This document shows, one piece after another, positions 20,684 to 31,200 of a stretch of 64,000 nt of DNA. The notes beneath the pieces were generated by a model. That model ran no database searches and was not told where the DNA came from. It saw only the letters and a program-made list of their open reading frames with translations. How positions within the stretch are numbered: the first letter of the stretch is position 1; every line of letters starts with the position of its first letter. The stretch is from Ophiocordyceps camponoti-saundersi (nom. inval.) (taxonomy: Eukaryota; Ascomycota; Sordariomycetes; Hypocreales; Ophiocordycipitaceae). The stretch is taken from positions 365,668 to 429,667 of the forward strand of contig PDHQ01000006.1 in assembly GCA_003339415.1 (NCBI GenBank), in the 5' to 3' direction. A program made the translations under genes and the position numbers.

Positions 20684-21140
20684 AAGGTTCACAATTGGGT
20701 GGAACAGTCGGGTTCTTTGATGATAGATGCTGTATTGGACTTATGTATTGTGTTAGATACCACAGCTTGGTGATTTCTCTAGTCTAGGAAGCATTTTGTA
20801 TTCGTCCGCTTGACGTGTTCATGCACGTCCGACTTGGCGCCATTGGAGACTCCCATCGTGACACATACATGGTGGTCATCTCCCTGAAGCTGGCTGCCAC
20901 GACCTAAATAGCCGTTCTGAGACATGAAGCACCCATTTCCGTATCACCGTCTTTCCTTTCCCCCGGACCAGTAACGTCTAGAGGAGTACGACGATGAATA
21001 AGGTGAAAGTCGGAAGCATCCATCGGCTCTCGGAAGGCTCTCGGGAGACGATGTTTCCGCTACCAGTCAAGGTGTTCGTTCACCAACTCACTTGCCCGTG
21101 CTCGATGATATAGCCAGAATCTCTAAGAAGTCGACCTGAT
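20684..21140. other. Intergenic between convergent UstYa-like and Pth11-like genes
   Basis: Shared 3' region; nothing recognised. Confidence 0.5.
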
Positions 21141-22571
21141 CTACACTTCCTCGGATCCGCTTCTTCTCGACAGGTCCAAGTCCTTCATGGATAAAACATC
21201 GTCGGTCATCGTTCTATCCTTGTTCAGCTTGTTGTCCTGCCGCAAGCCTCCGTCCTTGCCGCCGTTGACAGCGATGTGATGATCATCGACACTGCGGTTT
21301 CGCGAGGACGGAGTCGAGAAGACGCTGATGAGCGATCGCCAGGCTGACTCGAACGATAGGATCTTGGTGAAGAGCGAAAGAGAGGGTAGGCAGGCTGCCA
21401 AGATGCCTGCGCCGCACTCGACCATTCCCCAATACATGTATTTCGTCACCACCACTGGAGATCAAGTCAGTCCAGTAATTTGGTTGCGTGAGAGAGTAGA
21501 AGAAACGCACTGATCTGATCCAAATTCGTGTCGAAGCCGACATTGACAACTTGGATCGTCATGATTAGGCGTGTGAGGGATGCCGCGACAGCCCTTTGCT
21601 GCACGTCAGTCCCTTGAGTCATAGGTGCCGTTGATCGAAGGAGACTTACACGGCTCCTAGTAAGAAAACAGCGGCCAAAGCAAATCTCTTGCGGCGAGAC
21701 ATCTTCAATCTCCAGATCTAAAAACACGGCTCAGTCTCAGTTATCTCCGAGATATAGCCTCGGGGATTCCACTTACCAAGGGAATCGGGATAGTAATCAC
21801 CAGCACGTCGATGATAAAGTCGGACAGACACATGGCATATACGAACGTCAAGGTATTATAGCAGTTGTTAAACATATCGAGAGCAGAGCCCCAGGCAGCC
21901 CAGAAATTAAGCCTGCATTCGAACATGACGGAAAAGAAGCAGGCGATCATCCAAAGCGAGACGAAGACGATCATCGTATAGAGGAGGATGCTGATGGCGC
22001 TGGTCTTGGACACGACGAAGATGCGGACGTAGAAGAGCAGGAAGCTCAGTTTGATGAAGCCGAGGATAAGCGGGAGGGTTAATTCGAAGAAGTACTCGAC
22101 CTGTGCGTCTCTCAATCGTCAGAAGTGATGAGCACGGGAAGAGGGTTCTTTCGTTTACCTTGCCCATGGCTGCTAGCTGCGGTGTATGGAAATCGAGGGG
22201 GTTCGGCGCAGCTACGTCCGGCACGACGGTGGGGGTTGCGAGAGACTTGATGGCGACTCCGACGACCAAGTTGATGCCCTGACCGAGGGTCAAGATCTTG
22301 ATCAAAGGCAATGTGTTTCTTTTCCGTCAGCGCAGGGTATTTCCTCGACTCTTCTCGTCTACTCTATCTATAGCTGATTCCCCATCTCTGCAGGAATGAG
22401 AAAAAGACGCACCGCAGCCGGGACGATGAGCCAGTCGTCAGGACGGAAACCCTGGCCATGCTTGCACCGGATCCAGAGCCGTAGACTCACGGCCAAGAGA
22501 GCCAGTAGAGGGAGGACGACGCCGGCGGCTACGACGTGGCCTGGTTGCTGGTAGTAGCTGATTGTGGCCAT
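21141..22571 (-). CDS. Pth11-like integral membrane receptor (fungal rhodopsin-like domain)
   Basis: Six exons on the minus strand: 22571-22413, 22296-22159, 22100-21777, 21717-21650, 21593-21511 and 21454-21141; 361 residues, all phases consistent. The frame shows seven likely membrane helices: VVLPLLALLAVSLRLWI, then RPDDWLIVPAAILTLGQG, FFELTLPLILGFIKLSFLLFY, a helix ending CFFSVMFECR, TFVYAMCLSDFIIDVLV, FALAAVFLLGAV and KYMYWGMVECGAGILAACL. The DDW motif after helix 1, the helix-3 segment with SFLLFYVRIF, and the CR followed by a W-rich loop are typical of the large fungal family named after Pth11, a surface-sensing receptor of Magnaporthe. The C-terminal tail is polar. The ligand is unknown; this family is expanded and often sits beside secondary-metabolism genes. 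Confidence 0.88.
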
Positions 22572-22655
22572 GGGTAGTGTGTTGCTACGGCTTGAGGAGG
22601 ACAGGTAGACGGAGAGCGGAGAAGGGGGAGAGAGGGGAAAGACTGTTCGAGATGA

Positions 22656-22677
22656 CTCTCTCTCTCTCTCTCTCTCT
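22656..22677. repeat. (TC)n microsatellite
   Basis: About eleven TC units upstream of the Pth11-like start. Confidence 0.9.
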
Positions 22678-23093
22678 TTCATGCAGTGTATATGTACGAT
22701 GTAGGTACTAGGTATCACTATCACGTAGGTACTACGGATAGGTAGGTAAGAAAGAGGTCGGTATGCATCATCTCACCCCGGTGCTCTCCCATCTCTCTTT
22801 TGCATGTTGGGGGCTGGAGAAACAACACGGCAGACGCAGTGTATAAGGTGGCTGCTGACATGGCTGCTGCGGGAGTTGAGCCAACCATAGGATGGCATCA
22901 CTATCCGTCGCTTCCGATAGCTTTCCTTTTTATCTTCTCTTCCCCCTCTGAGACACGGACATCAAGCCTGTGTGACTACATAGCAAGTCAGAGCACACCA
23001 CCACCACCACGAGGCGTAGGCGCCTCTATCCCTAGGCAGGTAAATGGTCAGAGAGGCTAGAAGCGCTTCGTCCCCGGTCTGGCGTTGATCGAG

Positions 23094-23118
23094 GACACAC
23101 ACACACACACACACACAC
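23094..23118. repeat. (CA)n microsatellite
   Basis: About twelve CA units. Confidence 0.9.
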
Positions 23119-24099
23119 TTGTATTTATAGGGACATGGGTAGGAAGAATACCATTCTATACAGCAGTCACTTTCTACTAGAGGCATATATGTACGAAGCA
23201 TATTATCAGTATCCGTAGTCCAAAGCATCTCTTCGGAGTCGCCGACGTACACATACATGGTATACACCTGTGACGAGCGCCTGAAGCTGCACACCACACG
23301 ATAAACCACAGCCGCTTACCCCGACGATACAGGTGATAGACAGAGGGAGGAAGCCGGCTCCAAATACAACAGAGGCCAAACAGGCTTCCTGGGATGGGAA
23401 AATAGAAAGAAAAGAAAAAAACAGGCGAGGAACATCATGGGTGTTTCACCTTGACGTGACTCCGCGATTCCCTACGTAGGCATTGCTGCCGTACGTACGG
23501 AGTATACATTAAACATCCCCCTCTCCAACCATTATATCCATCTTCAAAACCTCATAGATTAATTCTTTGCCTTGGCTCTGCTCAAGACATGCGCCGACCC
23601 GGGTGGGATGCGTCCTTGTACGGCGTACGGATATGCATACCGAGGGTAGATAGACACCCAAGCAGAGGCAGACTTCAAGAGCTACAAGAACCCCAAGCGA
23701 CGCCTTTGCCTTGGTAATCAACCGATGCACTCGTGTACATACTTGCCTACGTCGTCATGGTAGCATCAAGTCCGAAGCCTCATCGTGTCAATGACTAACG
23801 ATAGATGAGACTGTCTGCTATTGCCTACCTCCAACGAATCGGCGGAATCTGTTTGAACCACTGCCTATATGTAATCCTTTTTGTTTCCGCATACTTACAG
23901 TATCGTACCCGTCCCGTGTCGATGACTCGGAGGCAACCAGGATAAGCTGTCATCACAGTCTCTGCAAGGCGTTAGAAACGTTTCTGACCGGAGAAAACCA
24001 ACCTCAACATACCTGTAATAATTTATCGCCGCCTCACACGTATCATGACAGCTCATCTAAGGCAGGGCAGGCAAGAGAGATGATGGCTCAGCTTTTTTC

Positions 24100-25075
24100 T
24101 CACCAGTAATTTCGCATCGAGCCAGGGGAGCCGTCTCGACCGGCGTAGCTCCCCGCGCTACGGCTGCGGCTGCGTCGGCGGATGCCTTCACCGCCATGTC
24201 GCCCGCTGCTTCGCCGCGGAAGAGGCGACTTGGATCTCGACCGAGACGAGTACGAGTCCAAGGAGCGTCGCGCTCCGCCACCACCGCGGGCATCGCGAGG
24301 GTGCCTCGGCGGCGATCGATAGTGGGAACGGGAACGTGAGCGAGAAGGGGCCGCAAAGGCGTTGGGCCGGGGTCCATACCGTTCCTGAGAGGAAGGCCGA
24401 CGGTGACCGACACCCTGGGCGTAGCCGCGGTTAACGCGTCCGCCACGAGGGCCGGAGCTGGGAACGCGGGGATCTATATTGGCGCCTCTTCTGGCCATCG
24501 GCGGCTCAGGCGAAAAGATGCGTCGAGGCAGCACGATGGAGACGTTGACGGTCGTGCCATCGATCAAGCCCTCGTGCATATTGGCGATGGCCTCCTCGGC
24601 GTCCTCGCGATGGTCGTAGAGAATGTAGGCCGTCCCGCGATTCATTCCGTCTAGCACCGCGTTAGCCATAGTATTCCGAGTAGATGGAGGTAGCTCACGA
24701 CTTCTGTTAATTGGGAGATCGAGATCCTGGATGGGGCCATAATGGCTGAATATCTCGTTAAGATGAGCCTCTCGAACGTTTTTCGACAGGCGCTCGACGA
24801 CAATCTAGTCCCGTGAGCGATACAAAGCGCAGAATGACAGACGGGTAAGAAAAACGTACCTTGGTTCCTATGGGAGGCGATAGTTCGCTGGGATCGCGGC
24901 TGTTCCTCGCCCGACCGCGGCTCCAGCTACGGCTCGCAGCTCTAGGTCGGCGCGGAGGCGGCGTGGGCGAACGCGAGGGCGAACGCGAGTCGACGCGACG
25001 GCGGCGGCCAGAAGAGTGAACCTCCGGTGGCGGAGGAGACGGCGAGCGTGACATAGACGGGTAGCGGGAAGCCAT
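24100..25075 (-). CDS. RNPS1-like SR/RRM RNA-binding protein
   Basis: Three exons, 25075-24860, 24804-24699 and 24650-24100, 290 residues. The N-terminus is an RS/SP-rich domain (SRSPSRSPTPPPRRP). One RRM follows (about 73-150): RNP2-like IVVERLSKNV, then GTAYILYDHREDAEEAIANMH as RNP1 region, ending VNVSIVLPRR. The tail is Arg/Ser/Gly-rich with repeated RSRSRS. The RRM spacing and the NRGTAYILY segment match RNPS1, a splicing activator and peripheral exon-junction-complex factor; nuclear location expected. The second intron is 48 nt, stop-free and a multiple of three, but its GTGAGC donor, GCTAAC branch site and TAG acceptor, and the better match of the spliced product to the family, support removal. 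A GTG-started extension upstream is not credible. Confidence 0.9.
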
Positions 25076-25400
25076 GGCGGCCACGGACGTTGAGCAGAAG
25101 GGCTAACGTATGTCTGTACGTGATGGAGGGAAGAAACAGGGCAGATAGAGCTGTGAAGCGTCGTGGTTTTTTCCCTTGCGTTCGTCAGGCTAGCTTAGGT
25201 AAGCAATGGATACGGAGGCCAGTGCGACAGCTGATAGCCAGCGATATCCTAGCTCAGCATCACGTGGGGGAGCCCTCGGTCTGCCGTTATCCATCCATCC
25301 ATCCTCGTCCTCCTCCTCCCTCTCATCTACATACATATATGCCAGCTACCAGGACATTCAGTTCCCAGCATGGTGTGAAAGAAAGAAAGCAAGAGCCCAC
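25076..25400. other. Short intergenic between P450 stop and RNPS1-like start
   Basis: 325 bases with both genes on the minus strand. Includes TCCA/TCC repeats near 25290-25320. No gene. Confidence 0.5.
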
Positions 25401-27134
25401 TCAGGCTGGGGTCAACGCCACCCAGCAGCCATTGTCTAGATGGAGAGTTGCACCCAAATCCAGCGCCATCGGACGTTCATCTCGAGCTTCTATAGCCTCA
25501 AACTCCTGGAAGAAGCGCGCGGTAAGATATGACATCATCGTCATGGCGAATTCTTGACCTGGACATATCCGAGGACCACTGCTGAATGGCTGGTATTCCC
25601 AGCTGTAGGACGCGTCAGTCCTCCACGGGGGAAAAGTCCAAGAGTCGGGATTACTGACCTAGTCTGGAGCGAATCCCATCGTTCTGGACGGAACTCGTCC
25701 GCATCCTCGCCGTAGATGTCTTTGCGGCGGTGCAGACTGTATAAGCTGATCAAACACTCGGTCCCCCTCGGGACGAAGACGGGCGACTGGCAGTCAGGAC
25801 CGCCCCCCTTCGGAAGAACGGCGTCAGTGCGGACAACCCTGGAGTTCCACAAGACCGGGGGCCACAGCCTCATGGCTTCGTCGGTCAGCAAGCTTCCACC
25901 TTAAACTGAACTTGACGACGATTACCTTCCTTGAGAACGTTGTTCAAGTACTTGAGGCCCCTGAGCTGCTTCCACGTCGGCCGGCTCCCGCCCAATTGAA
26001 GTAGCTCGTCCCGGATGGCGCGCACCACATCGGCCCGGCGCGCAAGCATCCAAAACAGGCAGCTCATGGCACCGGCGCTCGTGTCGCGGCCGCCGATGAT
26101 AATGGAGAGAAGCTGATCCGTCGTCTGCTCGTGCGTGGCGCCTGAGTCTATCAGCTTGTCCATGAAGACGTAGGACCGCTCCTCGGCCCTCTTTTCTTTC
26201 ATCGCGTCCGCGACGTAACGATCGATAAAGGCTCGGCAGTAGGCGACGGAGGCTCGAAACTTGCCCCCACGCATCAGGGGCCCCAGCCACCCCAAGCGGG
26301 CGCTCGTACTGCTCGTATGTACGGCGTGATCAAAGGCCGCTGCGAATTCGACGGCGTCGGCGGACGACCGGTCGAGCAAGTTGGTTGAACGGCCGAACCT
26401 GTGAGAAGGACAGCAGCATGTCAGCACATATTTGTCGCCTGAACTGAACGGAATGGGACGAACATGAAGTCGGTGGAAGTGTCCATGGTGAACATGTAGA
26501 AGAGGTCTCGGAGATTGACGCGGGCTTGTGCGGGCCTCAGTCGGGCGAGAAAGGCATCAACATGGCGATCGATGCACCCAAGGTCAGCGACCTGGTTGCG
26601 CACAAAACTGGGCCGGATCAGAGCACGAGCCCGCGCCCATTCAGGGCCATTGACTGAGAAGATGGCATGCTTGCCAAGGATGGGGGCGACGGACTTCTGG
26701 CGTGCTCCCTTGATCTCCCAGTCATGGAACTGGTCTGCCAAGATAGCTTTGAAGTTTTCAGGTTCGCACGTGAGAATCCACCAGTCCCCCAGCATGTTGG
26801 CCCAGAATGTCGTGGCCACGGACTGGGTGAGAAGCCGATGACTCGTCTCCATAAGATTGGAGTGCTTCTGGGCCTGGAAGATGAGCCACACCCAGTCAAT
26901 TCCGAGGATAGGGTCGCGATGAGGATAGACGGCGGCCGGCAGCGTGCCGCGGATACGCATCTGACGTTGGTGACGATATCGGGAACCAGCAACCAGCAGA
27001 ACGGCGCCGAGGGCGAGGATGAGCCAAGGCGAGTGCAGGTAAGGACGGGCTCTTGGGATGATGAAAGCAGAGACCAAGCCGCCCGCTGAGACGAGCGAGG
27101 TGACGAGATACGCTGCTTCTCGAGACATGGTCAT
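25401..27134 (-). CDS. Cytochrome P450, CYP52-clade-like
   Basis: Four exons: 27134-26464, 26398-25926, 25875-25659 and 25602-25401; 520 residues, all phases consistent. Two hydrophobic N-terminal segments anchor it to the ER. I-helix GGRDTSAG (about 331), K-helix ExxR as E381-A-M-R384 (created by the exon 2/3 junction), FRPERW, and the heme loop FSSGPRICPG with Cys467. ILGKHAIFSVNGPEWARARALIRPSF and TDFMFG are typical of the CYP52/CYP539/CYP584 group, whose characterised members omega-hydroxylate alkanes and fatty acids with NADPH-P450 reductase. The first intron has a weak GTTCGT donor, but the resulting DFMFGRS junction is what the family needs. It may be primary lipid metabolism rather than part of the UstYa block 5 kb away. 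Confidence 0.93.
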
Positions 27135-28293
27135 GTGATGATGTTACTGAACTTGAAGAGTAGGAGGATAAGGAAGGGGAAGAGAGAGAGGAAAGGGGAA
27201 GAGGAAGAGGAGGAAACGGTTGGAACTTAAGAGGGCGCTCTTCCATCTGCAAGAAACACCACCGCCAAGAGCTTCTGATCGGCGATGTCATGTTCAGCCG
27301 GGCAGGTTGAAGACGGCGTCGTTGGGAGGAGGGGGGTCTCACAGTGGTTTTATGGATTACAATACATGCATCAGAGCGCCACGATGTGTCGAGAAGAAGA
27401 CGGTGCGGGATGGTTTTTCGACGGCGTATGACGATGAGCCTGTCTTGGAGAGCGACCATTCTCATGTCGGTAGGCATCTACGCAGTGGCAGGCGGATATT
27501 GGCACAGTTGGCGGCACGTCTCAGCCACTTATACTCGATGAGGCTATCATGAGATGTCGTCCAGCACCTATCTTGATAGCATGTGTGAGTATCTTCGTAG
27601 TCAAGCCACTGACTGCTACACCTCACTCAACAAGGCACGGAGCGTATGTTGCTGACGTCGATATGATGCATGAGTAGATTCAAAGACTTGAGTATCGATT
27701 TTCGAAAGGCGAGACTCTCATTTCATCGTAAGAATAAAAATACTCTCTGGTTTCCGTTCATAACCCCCTAGTGTAGATGAGAGAAACCTGATAACTGGCC
27801 GTCCCCGAGTATAGTTCATCCTGATGCCTTTTCCACCCCCCTTTTCCCTCTTCACCGTTCCCTCTCCCGTGGCTTCTCGCAGTGGAGGCGTTTGCAATCG
27901 TCCAAAGACTCAAGGCTTCATCCCGTTGTCTTCGTCTATAAGCCGGATACCTGCAGAAGCTCAGACTCTTTTCTCGCCCGTGCTCAGCAAACGAAGATGT
28001 CGCTTAGCAGGGGGGACGCTTCTACCATCTCGCTACTACAGGTAGACTACAGCCAGGACGCGGCTCCGCTGCACCTTTCCGGCTAGAGTTGTGTTTTCCT
28101 TTCTGCATCGCCATCTACTTAAACCTATGACTTACCGCTCATCACCTCAACCATTTACCCGCAACCTATCTACCTATCTAGGTAGGTATCTGAATCTCCA
28201 TCAACCCAAACATCATCAGCATCAGCGTCATCATCAGCATCTCCAACCCTTCTCATCGCATGAATTGGACCATACCTGAACCGTCGTCACGAC
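27135..28293. other. Divergent promoter region between P450 and ZNFX1-like genes
   Basis: 1.16 kb. Purine-rich block at 27150-27225 next to the P450 start, and a palindromic TACCTATCTAGGTAGG at 28171-28186 about 110 bp before the ZNFX1-like start. No gene supported. Confidence 0.5.
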
Positions 28294-31200
28294 ATGGCCG
28301 GGCAAAAGTAAGCTTCACTCAAACTCAAGAGATGCCTTCATATATTCTAACCCTCTTTCCCAACTCTCGCAGCAAATGGCTCGTTGCCGCAAGCCAGTCT
28401 AAGCCCTGCTTTCAGTTCCAACGGCAGGGAAGCTGCAAGTTTGGCGAGCGATGTAAATACTCCCATGATACCTCACATCAGAAGAATGAGCCATGGCAAG
28501 AGTCAGCACCTCGTGTGAGGCCATCCGTCGATCAGCCGCCTCCCGATGGAAAGTTTCAGCAATGGAAGAGGCTTCTACGCCAGAGCCCCATCAATTCTCG
28601 CCTTACATCAACCGACGCCTCTCACTTCTTCCGGCTTGGTCGTGACCTCATGGAAGGCGATCTCGGCGTCTCTCAAGAGGTTGTCAAGCTTCTTGCCACC
28701 GATCCTGGCCTTCGCTTCATCAAGTCGGTGGCAGAGTTTAACATGGAGGAAGCCTCGGCTTTTGGGCACTGGACTACCCAGCTGGAGCCGCTCTTTCAGA
28801 TGATTTCCCACCCTCGTCTCACCGACTCTGCTGTCCTGGAGCAACAAGCGGCAACCATTTACAACTTTCTTCTGGGCGTAGGTGGCTCTCGCATGACGAG
28901 ACTCTTCCAGAGCATCGGACGCTTAGTTCAGAACTGGCCGACCACTGTTTCTGATACAACTCCCATGGCTGCCATCGAGCTTTCTCTGGCAGTGCTGTCC
29001 AAGATCCTTGATTGCAACACAGCTAACATCGTCAACGAAAGCTTCTCCGCCTTCGTCACCCTCTTCTCCGAATGCGTCACAACGAGCAAAGAGTCCAAGG
29101 AAACATTCCACCACTTACAAGCTCTCAAACACCTGGACTACATGCGACTACGCCTTCAGTCAGGTGACGAAATCAAGCAATGGAATCTCTCATCCAGAGC
29201 AACTCCCGTTCGCGAACAGTTCATCATGCGAAGAGATCTCCCAGGTCATTTATCAGCCCAAGGTCCACGACACGACAACGACAACGCCGATATCTCCAAA
29301 ATCAAGATCCTGCCGACGTGGGAGGAGATCATGTCCGTACGCGAAGAGTACCTGCCGACTGCTGATAGCTCTCAGTGGCATATTCGCGGTATCCGCGGCA
29401 GGCTGGATCGCGAGTTTCGTCTCGTGCGCGAAGATACAGTTGGCCAAGTTCGTGATGCCGTGTTTCTGGCGTTTGAGAAGCTGCGTAACACGACGACCAC
29501 GAGAAGTTCTCGTACCTCGAAGAACAGCGCGCGAACATATACATACGAGGAAGCGACCGCTATCGACGTCACTTTCGATAGATTCTATGGTCTGGAACTG
29601 ACGGTTCGCTGTAACCAGCTCCCTGCCGCTGGCCGTCTTGGAATCAAGGATCGGAAGGCCTGGTGGACGCAGAGTAAACGTCTTCAGGCGGGAGCATTGG
29701 TTTGTGCCTTGAATCCGCTGGGTTCCGTCATCTTCTGCAGTGTCTCGACCTCGACTTTGAGGACCAAAGACGACCGACAAACTCGCCGGAAAGACGTCCC
29801 CGAGCAGGAAGACGTACCGGAAGAGCTCCTGACCCTCTCTGATGATCCCGAGTTTCTTCACCTTAAGCTCGAGTTGGTCAGTGCGGGACAGGACGAGGTT
29901 GGGGAGGTGCTGCGATGGTACCGAAGCCTCGGATCGAAGTCGAGCTGGTGTTTGGTCGAGTTCCCCGGCGTCCTCCTTGCGTCGTTCAAGTACACTCTCG
30001 AGGCGTTGCAGCGCATGTATCAGAAGCCCGATATTCCATTCTGCAAGGTTCTGGAACCTCTTGAGTCAAGCTCTTCGGGGGAAGACATGGATCCTCCGCT
30101 CTACGCGAGGGCCGCTGGTTTTACCTTTAGCATGAACTGTCTGAGCCAAGACGGCAAGGAGATGGCTTCCTCTTCCTACCATCCCATAACCCCCAAGGAA
30201 CTAGAGTCTCGGTCTCAGCTTGATCTTACACAGTCTGCTGCCCTCTTGAACACCCTGTCACGAGAAGTCTCTCTCATTCAGGGCCCTCCCGGCACTGGAA
30301 AGAGTTATACAGGGGAGAAGATCATCAAGGTCCTATTGGAGAACAAGCAGCGAGCTAAACTTGGGCCCATACTATGCGTCTGTTACACCAACCATGCGTT
30401 GGATCAGCTGCTGGAGCATCTCCTCGATGAGGGAATCGGCGGGATCATCCGCATAGGATCTCGGTCGAAATCCGCGAGACTGGAAGGCTTGAATCTTACA
30501 ACTGTCGCGAGAGCGTGGAGCCGAACGAAAGCCGAGAAGCACAGAATCTACCAAGTCGAATCATCAGTCCATTCCATCAAGAGACAGATAGACGAAGAGC
30601 TGGGTAAACTCAAGCTGGTCGAGTCCGCGTCAACGTTGAAACAGCACCTGCAAGCAACTCATCCACAACATCACGACAACCTATTCGGCAAGGATAGCGA
30701 AGACGGCTGGACCCGCGTAGAGTATTCGTCTCACCAGCAGCTCATCGACAAGTGGCTCTCCGGCGGTGACGACGACGACGGTCGACAGCGGCCCATCTCA
30801 GCCCTTCGGAACTCCAGGCTTGGGGAGATGAAGCGCGGAGAACGACGAGCGATGCATGCTCACTGGTTACACAGCCTCCGAGACCAGATCATCCCCGTCA
30901 TCCAGTATCACCACGATGACTTCGTTGAAGTAGCGCGAACGAGAGCCCGCGCCCGCCACGACGTGGATCTGCGCTGTCTGCAGCAGGCACAGGTCGTCGG
31001 CGTCACGACGACAGGGCTGGCGAGGAGCTTGGATCTCTTGCAGAAACTGCGGTGCAAGGTCATGCTGTGCGAGGAGGCGGGCGAGGTTCTCGAAGCGCAT
31101 ATCCTCACGGCCCTTCTGCCGTCGTTGGAGCATGCCATCTTGATCGGCGACCATCTCCAGCTTCGACCGCAGATACAGAATTACGAGCTCCAGAGCACGA

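Larger units (their letters stand above)
22572..24099. other. Intergenic, 1.5 kb
   Basis: Promoter of the Pth11-like gene and 3' region of the RNPS1-like gene. Contains TC and CA microsatellites, GGTAGG-type motifs (about 22700-22748) and a TACGGAGTA motif at 23496-23504. No gene seen. Confidence 0.5.
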
